IMG/VR virus record: IMGVR_UViG_3300024313_000019
Span: 1 to 42,443 of that record
Origin: a virus
DNA: 42,443 bases
Strand: one strand, 5' to 3'
Part shown: positions 6,592 through 15,300 of the stretch, one piece after another
Layout of the letters: each line of letters begins with the position of its first letter
How positions within the stretch are numbered: the first letter of the stretch is position 1
The notes under the pieces: generated by a model
What the model saw: only the letters and a program-made list of their open reading frames with translations
Database searches by the model: none
Told to the model about the DNA's origin: nothing
Program-made: the position numbers and the translations under genes

Positions 6592-6848
6592 ATATAAAAG
6601 TAAACGGACAAGTAAGGTATATCGGAAGCGAGAACGCTGTAAAAGGTGATAAAGGAACTCACTCATTCAAGATACTTATAGTAGAAACTTTAGATAATTC
6701 ATATTTAGCAATACATTGTTGGGATGAATTACAAGACAAGATAAAAGAATTTAAACTTAATCAAATCATAGAGGTAGAATGCAGATTAGAATCTCATAGA
6801 AACAAAAAAAATAGAGACCTCTGGTATCATAAACTATTATTAAAATGA
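6588..6848 (+). CDS. OB-fold, DUF3127-like single-strand-binding candidate (short form), 86 aa
   Basis: The strand pattern GQVRYIG... SFKILIVET... YLAIHCWDEL... IIEVECRLESHRN... LWYHKLLL follows the order of DUF3127, a family of Bacteroidota and their phages that is treated as an OB-fold single-strand DNA-binding protein. It lacks the acidic tail seen in the longer relative at 10051. It overlaps both neighbours by four bases and precedes the helicase-loader-like gene, so a role at the replication fork or as an accessory of the loader is plausible. Confidence 0.5.
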   Translation: MNIKVNGQVRYIGSENAVKGDKGTHSFKILIVETLDNSYLAIHCWDELQDKIKEFKLNQIIEVECRLESHRNKKNRDLWYHKLLLK

Positions 6849-7459
6849 TAAGAAGCACAACTGTAATTTATGAAGTCTTACGCAAACACGATCTTTCACC
6901 ACTATCATATATGTTATGTGATTTAATATACAAATACACAAGTGTAGATAATTATTGTGATAAAAATTTAGGTGACTTAGGTATTGAATTAAACACCTCT
7001 ACCAGAACAATGAGTAGATATGTGAGTGAACTAACTGAAAAAGGACTAATTGATAATATAGGAACTAAATCTCATCCAAAATATAGGACAACTCCATTAT
7101 GGTTTAGAGTGGCAGTTGCAGAGACTGATCAAGTAATATCTTTAGAGTACCAAAAAGTATGTGCTGATGTAATAGAATACATTAATAATAGGTATAAGAA
7201 AAAATACCAACCAAGAACATACGAAAAAAGGTTTAAAAGCATTCTATCAAAAAAATTTGATGGTGAACCAATTACTGGTGAAACAATGGCAAACGTATTT
7301 GATTACTGCAAAGATCAATGGAGTGAAAAGTATCAGTCTTCTGTAACACCAGAAGTGATATTTGGAAATAAATTTATAGAGAAATACCTAATACAATATA
7401 AAGAGTGGATGACATCTAATAAGGTCACCCCCAACAGAAAAAGAGTAGCAATAATATGA
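6845..7459 (+). CDS. Replisome organiser / helicase-loader-like protein, 204 aa
   Basis: Two parts. Residues about 18-90 form a winged helix (LGDLGIELNTSTRTMSRYVSELTEKGLI is a textbook HTH plus wing). Residues about 106-185 match the conserved phage C-terminal domain found in DnaD-like and Phg_2220_C proteins: VIEYINNRYKKKY, then MANVFDYCKDQW and TPEVIFGNKFIEKYL. Such proteins bind the origin and bring in the helicase. It overlaps the primase-helicase start by four bases, which fits co-production with the helicase it would load. Confidence 0.7.
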   Translation: MIRSTTVIYEVLRKHDLSPLSYMLCDLIYKYTSVDNYCDKNLGDLGIELNTSTRTMSRYVSELTEKGLIDNIGTKSHPKYRTTPLWFRVAVAETDQVISLEYQKVCADVIEYINNRYKKKYQPRTYEKRFKSILSKKFDGEPITGETMANVFDYCKDQWSEKYQSSVTPEVIFGNKFIEKYLIQYKEWMTSNKVTPNRKRVAII

Positions 7460-9174
7460 CAGACTATTTATCAAAACTACAATCACTTGGCATAGATGTT
7501 AAGGGAAATACTGGCACTGAACCACAAAAAACTAAGTGCCCTAAATGTTCACATACCAGAAGAAAAAACAAAAACGAAAAATGTTTAAGAGTCTGGGTAG
7601 AAACTGGAACTTACTATTGTCATCATTGTGGTGAAAACGGATCAGTTGTAGAATACAAAAGTGATTACGAGATGCCAACTGTAAAAGCATCTCCACTATC
7701 TTCAAAAATTCAAAAGTTTTTCAAAGACAGAGGAATAAGCGATAGCACTATTGAATACTTTGGAGTAACCGAGGGAATCGAATATATGCCTCAAGTACAA
7801 TGTGAAAAGCCAGTAATTCAATTTAATTATATTAGAAAAGGGAGAAGAATAAATATAAAGTTTAGGGATTCTCAAAAAAACTTTAAACTAAACAAAGGAT
7901 CAGAAATGATCATGTATGGTTTAGACTTAATAAATCCTGCTTCATGGTGCGTAATAACTGAGGGAGAGTTTGATGCTATGGCTTTCTATGAGGCTGGTTT
8001 ACAGACAGATAAGTTAATATTTGCTTGTTCTGTACCTAATGGAGCATCTACTGGAAATCAAAACTTGACATATTTAGACAACAGCATTGATGAGTTTGAA
8101 AATAAAGAAAAAGTTTATTTAGCACTTGACAATGATGCACCAGGAATAAAACTAAGAGATGAATTATCTAGAAGACTAGGTAAAGAAAGGATATGGTTAG
8201 TAAATTTTCCAGAGGGATGTAAAGATGCAAATGATGTTTTACTTAAACATGGAGCAGAGGAACTCGTAAAATGTTTAGACAACGCAAAGCCATTTCCATT
8301 AGAGGGAGTGAGTAAAGCATCAGATTCTAGAAACGAAATACACAACCTCTATAATTATGGGATGCCACAAGGTGACATGATCGGTTATAGAGAGTTTGAT
8401 AAATTAATGTCTTGGAGACCTAGTGAGTTTACTTTAGTAACTGGAGTTCCAGGACATGGTAAATCTTCTTTTGTTGATCAAGTAATTGTTGAGTTAGCAA
8501 AGAAACATGGATGGAAATTTGGTATATTTTCAGCAGAGAAACAACCAATTAAAGTTCATGTTGCTGAACTAATAGAAAAATTTTCTGGTAAAAAGTTTGG
8601 AAGAGGTGGGGTAGACAGCCTACAACCAGAAGAATTAGATCCTGCAATTGATTTTGTGAATAATCACTTTTACTTTATTAATTTAAAAGACAACGATCTT
8701 ACTGTTGAAGGTATATTGAATAAAGGAAAAGAGTTAGTTAAAAAAATGGGTATAAACTGTTTAATAATTGACAACTGGGCATTTGTTGAGCACAAGATAG
8801 AAAGAGGAATGAATGAGCACCAGTATACTGGACTACAACTATCTAAAATAAAAATATTTAAAGAGGCTTATGATTGTGGAGTAATATTAGTTGCACACCC
8901 ACAAAAGTTAAAGAAAGAAAATGGGAAGGTGGAGGTCGCTTCAGGTTACAGCGTAAGTGGATCTTCACACTTCTTCAATAAAGTAGATAACGGAATTACA
9001 GTTTATAGAGACTTTGAAAGAGAATTAGTTGAGGTTCATGTATGGAAAGTAAGATGGAGGTTTACTGGTAAAACTGGTATGCAAGAATTTAAATATAACC
9101 TTGATACAACTTGCTATAATGAGTACGAAGACACTACTCATGATGGACAATATTCAAAATTCAATGGACAATAA
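7456..9174 (+). CDS. T7 gp4-like bifunctional DNA primase-helicase
   Basis: 572 aa, close to the 566 aa of T7 gp4. An N-terminal zinc ribbon uses Cys28/Cys31 and Cys55/Cys58 and selects the template. A TOPRIM primase domain follows, with Glu169 (TEGEFDAM) and Asp225/Asp227 (LALDND) binding metal. The C-terminal RecA-fold DnaB-type helicase has Walker A GVPGHGKS (330-337), Walker B CLIIDN (435-440) and the motif VAHPQK (479-484). It would form a ring that unwinds the fork and makes RNA primers for the lagging strand. A helicase-loader-like gene lies immediately before it; no polymerase gene is in the window. Confidence 0.9.
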   Translation: MTDYLSKLQSLGIDVKGNTGTEPQKTKCPKCSHTRRKNKNEKCLRVWVETGTYYCHHCGENGSVVEYKSDYEMPTVKASPLSSKIQKFFKDRGISDSTIEYFGVTEGIEYMPQVQCEKPVIQFNYIRKGRRINIKFRDSQKNFKLNKGSEMIMYGLDLINPASWCVITEGEFDAMAFYEAGLQTDKLIFACSVPNGASTGNQNLTYLDNSIDEFENKEKVYLALDNDAPGIKLRDELSRRLGKERIWLVNFPEGCKDANDVLLKHGAEELVKCLDNAKPFPLEGVSKASDSRNEIHNLYNYGMPQGDMIGYREFDKLMSWRPSEFTLVTGVPGHGKSSFVDQVIVELAKKHGWKFGIFSAEKQPIKVHVAELIEKFSGKKFGRGGVDSLQPEELDPAIDFVNNHFYFINLKDNDLTVEGILNKGKELVKKMGINCLIIDNWAFVEHKIERGMNEHQYTGLQLSKIKIFKEAYDCGVILVAHPQKLKKENGKVEVASGYSVSGSSHFFNKVDNGITVYRDFERELVEVHVWKVRWRFTGKTGMQEFKYNLDTTCYNEYEDTTHDGQYSKFNGQ

Positions 9175-9448
9175 ATTACAAATATTACATAGAACCGAAT
9201 GGGAAACCAATAAATGGGGAGGTAAAATAGGAAAATCAAAGCCATACGAGAAAGGTGAAGACTTAGTAAGATTAGCAGAACTAAATGAAATAGTTCCAGG
9301 AATTGAAAAGTATTACATAAGACCAAATGGAATGGGACATGACTATTATTTACTATATAAAGGCTTTCATAAAACTGTGGAATATTCTGGAATAAAAAGT
9401 ATGGTAAATGCAAACAGCATTTATGTAAATAAAGATTTTAAACTATAA
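9164..9448 (+). CDS. Hypothetical protein in the replication operon, 94 aa
   Basis: The start chosen is the ATG at 9164, eleven bases before the helicase stop and preceded by A/T-rich DNA; ATGs at 9140 and 9143 are alternatives. The product has RTEWETNKWGGKIG, then a helical stretch and a beta-rich part (YYIRPNGMGHDYYLLYKG). I see no known motif. It is followed after one base by the resolvase gene. Function unknown. Confidence 0.6.
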   Translation: MDNKLQILHRTEWETNKWGGKIGKSKPYEKGEDLVRLAELNEIVPGIEKYYIRPNGMGHDYYLLYKGFHKTVEYSGIKSMVNANSIYVNKDFKL

Positions 9449-9449
9449 T

Positions 9450-9797
9450 ATGGCAAACACAAATAGGAATAAAGGACACAATTATGAGAGACAACTAGTA
9501 AAAGATTTTAAAAAACTAGGCTTTACAGATTGTGTAACCTCAAGGTATGGATCTAAAATGTTAGATGACCAGGGAATTGATTTAATGAATACAGGAGATT
9601 TTGCAGTACAGGCAAAGTGCTACAAGAGAAATCCCCAATACAAAAAAGTATTATCAGACATGGTAGTCAAACCCACAGATGTTCCTATTGTGTTTCATAA
9701 AGCACCAGGTGGTAAAGAGTATTGTATATTGTATAAAGAAGATATGATGGAGTTAATAGAGATGCTTATAAAAAATCAAATTATTAATACACCTTAA
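9450..9797 (+). CDS. Holliday junction resolvase-like PD-(D/E)XK nuclease
   Basis: 115 aa with the Hjc/phage resolvase layout: an N-terminal helix with GHNYERQLVKDFKKLGF (catalytic Glu13), SRYGSKMLDDQGIDL (Asp44), then GDFAVQAKCYKR where Gln54-Ala-Lys56 takes the place of the E-x-K motif. It would cut four-way junctions to resolve recombination intermediates or branched DNA before packaging. It stands among replication genes. The Gln in place of Glu in the E-x-K motif is, as far as I recall, tolerated in phage members. Confidence 0.75.
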   Translation: MANTNRNKGHNYERQLVKDFKKLGFTDCVTSRYGSKMLDDQGIDLMNTGDFAVQAKCYKRNPQYKKVLSDMVVKPTDVPIVFHKAPGGKEYCILYKEDMMELIEMLIKNQIINTP

Positions 9798-9806
9798 TGT
9801 ATAAGT

Positions 9807-10031
9807 ATGGTAAACTACAAGATAAGAATACCAGAGGTAGATAGATTACTACTGAAGCATAATACAGATCATGTCAACATTGTGCACAAAGACAATACTG
9901 TAAAAGAAAAAAGAAAACTGAAAGCATTAAATAAAGAACTTTCAGATAAGATAAATTATGTAAACTGTATAACAGAAGAAGTCCTTGAATATCTCAAGGC
10001 GAGAGGCTGTAAGGTCTCTGAATATATATAA
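9807..10031 (+). CDS. Small hypothetical protein, 74 aa
   Basis: Basic at the centre (KEKRKLKALNKELSDK, probably helical), with a C-terminal helix EEVLEYLKARG. Starts 10 bases after the resolvase gene. No family recognised; soluble. Function unknown. Confidence 0.6.
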   Translation: MVNYKIRIPEVDRLLLKHNTDHVNIVHKDNTVKEKRKLKALNKELSDKINYVNCITEEVLEYLKARGCKVSEYI

Positions 10032-10050
10032 CACTTTTAAATAATTAAAA

Positions 10051-10428
10051 ATGAGTAATTCAATTGAACTACAAGGACGTATCAAAGCAATCTCTGATGC
10101 GTTAACGATCCAAACAAAAAACGGAGATTTGGAAAAAAGAACACTAACACTTACACTAGGAGGAGAATACCCAGTAGACTATCCTATTGAAGCAATTGGT
10201 GCTAAAGCAAACTTGTTTAATGCCTACAAGGTAGAGGACGAGGTAAAAGTATCTGTTAACCTAAGAAGTTATTCAGATCGAAATGGAGAGTTAAGAACTG
10301 CAAACGCTAACGCTTGGAAAGTGACTTACGCTGATGGTAATATTCCATCTGGTAACTCAGCAAAAGCACACGCTAAAAAAGTTGATCAGTTTGTGAACCA
10401 GGAAGAAGGCACAGACTTACCATTCTAA
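10051..10428 (+). CDS. DUF3127-type single-stranded DNA-binding protein
   Basis: 125 aa. Residues 1-95 give the OB-fold strand order of DUF3127: IELQGRIKAIS, KRTLTLTLGGEYPVDYPIEA, EDEVKVSVNLRSY, RTANANAWKVTY. A flexible Ser/Ala-rich linker is followed by an acidic tip ending EEGTDLPF. A short acidic tail ending in Pro-Phe is the protein-docking signature of bacterial and phage SSBs. It would coat single-stranded DNA at the fork and recruit partners through its tail. A shorter relative lies at 6588. Confidence 0.75.
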   Translation: MSNSIELQGRIKAISDALTIQTKNGDLEKRTLTLTLGGEYPVDYPIEAIGAKANLFNAYKVEDEVKVSVNLRSYSDRNGELRTANANAWKVTYADGNIPSGNSAKAHAKKVDQFVNQEEGTDLPF

Positions 10429-10429
10429 T

Positions 10430-10765
10430 ATGGATACTAGAGAAAAAATTGAGAGGGTTGGTGCTGAAATCATCAGCCTTCTCATCTCTAAAAACACTGA
10501 TTACGGTGATAGTGCAACGTCACCTATTAATGTTTTTAGTGAGGGGAACGCAGTAGTATCACTATGTGCTAGGATAGATGATAAGTTATCTAGAATAAAA
10601 CAAAAAGGGATTTACGATAAGACTGAGGACACAGTAAAAGATCTTACAGGATACCTTATCCTTTTGTTGATTGCTTTAAAAAATGAACAGCAACCAGAAA
10701 TAGAAGAACAAAATAGAAACAAACCTTTCAGAGATCATTCTGGATGGTTTTCAAATCACACATAA
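10430..10765 (+). CDS. DUF1599 / Nmad1-type nucleotide-modification-associated protein
   Basis: 111 aa all-helical protein with the family signature KNTDYGDSATSPINVFS (about 21-37), then SLCARIDDKLSRIK and EDTVKDLTGYLILLLIAL. The repeated acidic residues in helices recall MazG-like nucleotide pyrophosphohydrolases. The family has been called 'nucleotide modification associated domain 1' because of its neighbours in phages with modified DNA. A role in trimming the nucleotide pool is plausible; no DNA-modification gene is seen in this window. It starts one base after the SSB stop. Confidence 0.7.
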   Translation: MDTREKIERVGAEIISLLISKNTDYGDSATSPINVFSEGNAVVSLCARIDDKLSRIKQKGIYDKTEDTVKDLTGYLILLLIALKNEQQPEIEEQNRNKPFRDHSGWFSNHT

Positions 10766-10768
10766 ACC

Positions 10769-10930
10769 ATGAATACTAAACCAAACGCAATTGAGAGTGA
10801 AACTTTTAATCACCATAGAATACAAGAGCAAAGAAAAACTGAAGCAATTAAACTATTAAAGGATGATGGGTATATTATCTATAAAAGGTCTACAAAAAGT
10901 CCTAGGATATACAACACATTAGGTATTTAG
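10769..10930 (+). CDS. Small basic hypothetical protein, 53 aa; last gene of the + strand unit
   Basis: Starts three bases after the DUF1599 gene and ends at a TAG (10928-10930) that overlaps the stop of the convergent holin gene (10927-10929 on the other strand). The product is mostly helical at the start (HHRIQEQRKTEAIKLL) and has a short strand-like end (YIIYKRSTKSPRIY), a size and pattern often seen in small phage DNA-binding proteins. Function unknown. Confidence 0.5.
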   Translation: MNTKPNAIESETFNHHRIQEQRKTEAIKLLKDDGYIIYKRSTKSPRIYNTLGI

Positions 10931-11391
10931 TTTTTCTTTATTGATGAATATTTTTCAAATCCTCTTGATCCGAAATATGCAACGTATATCGTAACTAAGA
11001 GGGTTTTTAAAAGTTCTACCCAACTTTCGTCAATATCAAACGCTATGTCTAATGCATCTAATGTGATGTAAAGAGACGTAACTACAGTTAAATATATTAA
11101 TGTTAGAGGTCTCGTATTTTTCGAGAGCCATGAATCACTTTTCATGTCTGAGTCCCAACGCTTACTCACCTCTTGTAATTCGATTTGATCTAGTTCTAAG
11201 AGTTTTAAAGCCTTTTCTTTATCTTCTGGAGGAAGTAGTTTTGGATCTTCCTTTTCTATTAAATTTTTAACTATCCCAAGAACACCAGAATTAGGCAATA
11301 GATCTCCAACTACATCTACGATTTTAGATCCACTACCAAGCAAGAATTTACCTACTTTAGTATCTTTAAATTTTTTCTTTGGTTTGCTCAT
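10927..11391 (-). CDS. Holin (3-TM / GTA-holin-like), 154 aa
   Basis: The N-terminal half has an amphipathic region (KFLLGSGSKIVDVVGDLL). After a charged helix comes SWLSKNTRPLTLIYLTVVTS, the signature of the holin_3TM family, with a transmembrane span at about 95-114 and a second at about 126-141 before GSRGFEKY. It would gather in the inner membrane and open it at the set time so that the amidase reaches the wall. It is the last gene of the - strand unit, six bases after the 83-aa membrane protein gene. Its stop interlocks with that of the convergent early unit. Confidence 0.7.
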   Translation of the reverse strand: MSKPKKKFKDTKVGKFLLGSGSKIVDVVGDLLPNSGVLGIVKNLIEKEDPKLLPPEDKEKALKLLELDQIELQEVSKRWDSDMKSDSWLSKNTRPLTLIYLTVVTSLYITLDALDIAFDIDESWVELLKTLLVTIYVAYFGSRGFEKYSSIKKN

Positions 11392-11397
11392 GACTTT

Positions 11398-11649
11398 TTA
11401 TTTTTTTTTACCTTCTAGGTATCCTTTTTCGTATTGCAATTCTTTTTCGATACCAACTATCCTGTCTTCTAATCCGTTAATGACTTTAATTTTCTTGTCT
11501 AACCTCTCATGTACAGTTGTTAACTCCACTTTTAAAGCAGTAAACTGAGCAAAAATAGTTCCTGCTGTAAATATAGCAGCCAACAAACCGACCACAATTG
11601 ACCAATTGTTTGCTAAAAACTTATTTATGTTTACATCCTCCTTAGACAT
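11398..11649 (-). CDS. Membrane-anchored coiled-coil protein of the lysis cassette, 83 aa
   Basis: One transmembrane helix at about 16-36 (WSIVVGLLAAIFTAGTIFAQ) follows a short polar N-terminus. Residues 38-80 form a charged coiled coil with regular hydrophobic spacing (VHERLDKKIKVINGLEDRIV). I chose the ATG at 11649 over an upstream TTG. The shape, a single N-terminal anchor with a periplasmic coiled coil, is that of an i-spanin (Rz-like), but no Rz1 partner is seen; an antiholin or second holin is also possible. Confidence 0.55.
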   Translation of the reverse strand: MSKEDVNINKFLANNWSIVVGLLAAIFTAGTIFAQFTALKVELTTVHERLDKKIKVINGLEDRIVGIEKELQYEKGYLEGKKK

Positions 11650-11653
11650 TGGA

Positions 11654-11794
11654 TTAGATATTACCAAATCTTCTTTTAGATTCCCATTGTACTTTTTTAC
11701 TTTTAGATAAGTAAAGTTTTTTAGAAACTAATTTATTATAATTACTGCGTAAGGCATTTAATTGTGGCCCACTATTGCTGCTTGTATCACTCAT
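11654..11794 (-). CDS. Tiny basic protein of the lysis cassette, 46 aa
   Basis: An intact 46-codon frame overlaps the previous gene by eight bases and ends five bases before the next start. This fills what would otherwise be a gap. The product is polar, with Ser/Asn-rich N-terminus and a very basic C-terminal half (LVSKKLYLSKSKKVQWESKR). It has no signal peptide or lipobox, so it does not look like an o-spanin. Function unknown; position implies expression with the lysis genes. Confidence 0.45.
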   Translation of the reverse strand: MSDTSSNSGPQLNALRSNYNKLVSKKLYLSKSKKVQWESKRRFGNI

Positions 11795-11954
11795 TACCTT
11801 CCCACCATTTAATGTGAATCATTATAAATATTAAATAAATATTTAACTCATAACTATTATCTATTTCGTCTGGTTGATAGAATGCCCACCCCAACATAGG
11901 GCCGATTCTAAACCGTTCTGAAATAGCAACTACATAACCACTATTATCTTCCAT
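11787..11954 (-). CDS. Small protein of the lysis cassette, 55 aa
   Basis: Its ATG lies 11 bases inside the end of the amidase gene. The sequence runs SERFRIGPMLGWAFYQPDE, then ELNIYLIFIMIHIKWW, a hydrophobic aromatic stretch long enough to sit in a membrane or to form strands. I recall this 'igP.lGw ... ELNIYL ... IKW' pattern in small hypothetical phage proteins, without an assigned role. Its place between amidase and holin makes a lysis or membrane role possible. Confidence 0.5.
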   Translation of the reverse strand: MEDNSGYVVAISERFRIGPMLGWAFYQPDEIDNSYELNIYLIFIMIHIKWWEGNE

Positions 11955-12387
11955 ATTTATCTGCTATAGGTTTATATTCTATTTTAGCATCGAAGCAAGG
12001 ACAAGCCTTGGTTGAGAAATCTCTATGACCATAAACCTCAGCACCTGGATAACTAGCACAAAGATAACCAATTAGGTATTCTAAACTATCTTTTTGTGCA
12101 TCCGTCCTTGTATCTTTTGCAATCCATTTACCGTCTTCACCTCTTTCAGATTCTACTCCTCCTACATATGTAATACCGATACTACTTTTATTTTTATTCT
12201 TGACATGAGCACCTTGCTTTTCAATTGGTCGCCCCTGATTTATTGTACCATCTAATTGCACAACATAATGATACCCAATTCCTGACCAACCTCTTTTCTT
12301 ATGCCATTTATCAATGGTGCTAACTGATATCGGCTTACCTTCTTGTGTCGCTGTGCAATGCACAATTATTTCTTTAATTTGTCTCAT
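11944..12387 (-). CDS. T7 lysozyme-like N-acetylmuramoyl-L-alanine amidase
   Basis: 147 aa, nearly the 151 aa of T7 gp3.5. The zinc ligands of the Amidase_2 fold are present: His10 (VHCTAT), His121 (YGHRD) and Cys129 (KACPCFD). The catalytic Tyr39 (GYHYVV) and Lys127 match Tyr46 and Lys128 of T7 lysozyme. It would cut the bond between muramic acid and L-alanine in peptidoglycan at lysis, after the holin opens the membrane. It has no signal peptide. In T7 the same protein also inhibits the phage RNA polymerase; no such polymerase is visible here, so that role is not implied. Starts right after the giant ejection-protein gene. Confidence 0.88.
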   Translation of the reverse strand: MRQIKEIIVHCTATQEGKPISVSTIDKWHKKRGWSGIGYHYVVQLDGTINQGRPIEKQGAHVKNKNKSSIGITYVGGVESERGEDGKWIAKDTRTDAQKDSLEYLIGYLCASYPGAEVYGHRDFSTKACPCFDAKIEYKPIADKYGR

Positions 12388-15300
12388 CTATCGCTTTTTC
12401 TTGGTTAGTTTTTTGTATTTACCGTAATAAAATAATTCATAAAGTGCTGTGTTTCTAGCCTCTATTTTTAATGCCCTTACTGCTTCACCTAGTTCTTCAC
12501 CTTTTAAGCCATATAAGTAATCTCTGTTCTCTCTTAAAACTTTACCTACCTCTTTAGCAGATTCCATTTTGTAAACTTGATACTCATCTCCATCCAGATA
12601 TCTTGACTCTCCTAAATCGAAGTCTTCAATTTTTCTATTACTTGCACTACCTACAAAGACTCCTTCACCTACAAGATGTTTTGTTAAAGGATCACCTTTG
12701 TCTCCTAGTCTTATATCTAATGGCATAAATTTTTGACCTTGGTGTGGTATAACAGGATCTCCGTAGTTATCTACCATATCATAAAGACCAGAATTTGCAA
12801 GTGGAATATCTCTATACAATTGATCAAGTGCTCCAGTTAGTGTACCTGTTCTTCTTGCTTTTATTGGATCACCCATTATTTCCATAGACTGTCTTACTAA
12901 TTGTTTATGGAAATTAGGCAAGGCAATTGAACTTGCTACACCAAACACCTTATTTGCTACTGCCTTAGCAGGATCGTTAGAATTTAATATTCTACCAAGA
13001 TCTGATAAACCTTGTAACCAAGACTGTTGCAACATACTCATACTTGTTGTTAGTGCTACATAACTAAATAAATCTGCTGCACCTTCTCCTTCAATAGAGT
13101 TTCCATACTTATCACTTTCATATAATGTTCCTGCTGCTGCTAAAATAAAATACAAAGGATGATCAGCATACGAAAAACTTAAATCACCAACAGTAACCGT
13201 AAAAGGTTTCCATCCTGCTTTTTGTAATTCATACTTTTTATTAAAGTCTTTAGGCCCTGCTGCTGAGATTTTTAATACACTATCATCATCATCTGCGTGA
13301 GACATTAGATATCCTACCAGACCTGTTAATGTACTTAACCCAATAGTTGCCTTGATATAAAGATCTGCTTTCTCTTCTTTAGAAAGTATTCTTGTTTTCC
13401 CACTTGCAACCCTTACTTTACCTCTTGCTGCTGTAACATATCCTACAGGTGTATAATGTAAGAACCTATTAAACACATTTGTTAATACTCTTGCAAATGG
13501 AATAAAGGTTGTCATAATTGGCCCAACACCTTTCATCTGTCTAGACTGTACGATAAAGTTATATAAATAACTTAGTGCACCTTCTGGCTCATAATTAAAT
13601 GTTGTTTTTGCAGCAAACTCTTCAGACGTTCCTTGAATGGTCATGTCTCTATTACCCTCCATTATTTCATGAACTCGAATCTTGAACTGAGTTGTTCCGT
13701 CTTTATATCCATCATCTCTTGCTTCTGCTTTAGCCTTTTCTTGAGCCTCTTTAGAAGGATTTAAAATTGATTCTGCTCTTTTAATATCTTCTGGTGTTAC
13801 ATCTTTTCCTTTTTTCAGTCTGTTTGCTAATGCTCTTGATTGCATTTCTTTAGCAGAATGAAAAAACATTTGATCACCTGCTACCATTGCTCTTTGAACA
13901 TACTTTAAAAAGTTTGGAGACCATGGTAATAGTTTAGAGTTTAATAGTTTATTTAGCACCTTGCTATTTGTATTAAACCTCCACCATTCTAACAAGACAG
14001 GACTATCAAATTTATCTGACCTATCAGACTTTACACCTGTCTCTAAGATGTGTTTTGCATTTAGCCACCCTTTACTTAGACCTTTAATAAGTCCTTCTGT
14101 TGCGTGAAATATTGCAGCAGGGTTTCCTAAAAACGCTTCTCTAATTGATGTAACCAGTAGTTCGTTACCAATTGACATGACATTTGCCATGATGTTTCTT
14201 ATTTGTGTAGTTGTTCCAGACAATATACTTGCATAGAAATACGCTTCAAATAATGATTTAAAATCAGTACCTACTAATGATGCAGTGTATTTATATTGAT
14301 TTGCTAAAGCAGTTGACTTAGGCAATCCTTCACTCGCATTATCTGACTCTTCTTTTAATCTTCTTACCTCAGCCTCTTGTTCTTTTGTTAAGGGATCTTT
14401 ACCTGCTTCTTTAAGTTTTTTATTTATCAAACCTATAGTTCTATCAACACTTAGTGCATCTAGTAGTTTGAATGCTTGAATAAACCTACCTGCTTTAGTC
14501 CCTTCCTTTGCCATCATTTCTACAATTCCATTTATAGATGTAGATATTACATTTGCTTCAGCGACTTTTCCTTCTGCTCTTAATTTACTTGCTTCAGCCT
14601 CAAGGCCTTTAACAACTTTATTTGTAAGTGCTATTCTTACTTCTGGTAATAACCAGTCAGGATTAGATTTAATTATATTTATAGACTCTTCAAGACCTAT
14701 GTTATCAAACATAAACTGAGCCTCTGCTTCAGTTATACTGTTTCTTTTTGGAATATAAGTTTTAGCCTCTTCTGAGATCTCTTCAAAAGTTTCTTGACTT
14801 AATACTTGTTCAAGTCTACTTGTGTATTTTCTTTTTTCAGATCTTGGTGAGTCTTCTGGAACTTTACCATTGTACATTTCACCTAGTTCTTTTATAGAAA
14901 TATCAGGGAATCTTCTATTAAAGTATTCTACTAGTTGTTGTTCAGTAAAATTACCTTGGTCTTTTAACCTTTGTATACTTTCAGAGACTTGTTTTTTGTT
15001 TGTATCCCCTTCAAGTTGGAAAGACATTCCTGGATTTTCAGACTCGTTTAGAACTCTTACTGGTGCATACGTCAATCCTACTGTGGTTGGTAGTATCTGA
15101 ATATGAGATCTTGGTTTACCATCTTTGTTTCTTGGTCGCCCAATTTCAATATTTGTATCAGTATCTGGATCAGCGAAATTATCCCTCCAATCGTTTCTGT
15201 CTTTTAGTATATGTAATTTAGTTCTAGCATCATTTGTTTTTGTATCAACCCCTATTGCTTTAGGATATGACTCATGTGCATCTGATTCAAACGTATCTAA

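Noticed and set aside
11944-12387. T7-lysozyme-like control of a phage RNA polymerase
   Set aside because: The catalytic residues support the amidase role only; no single-subunit polymerase is in the window.
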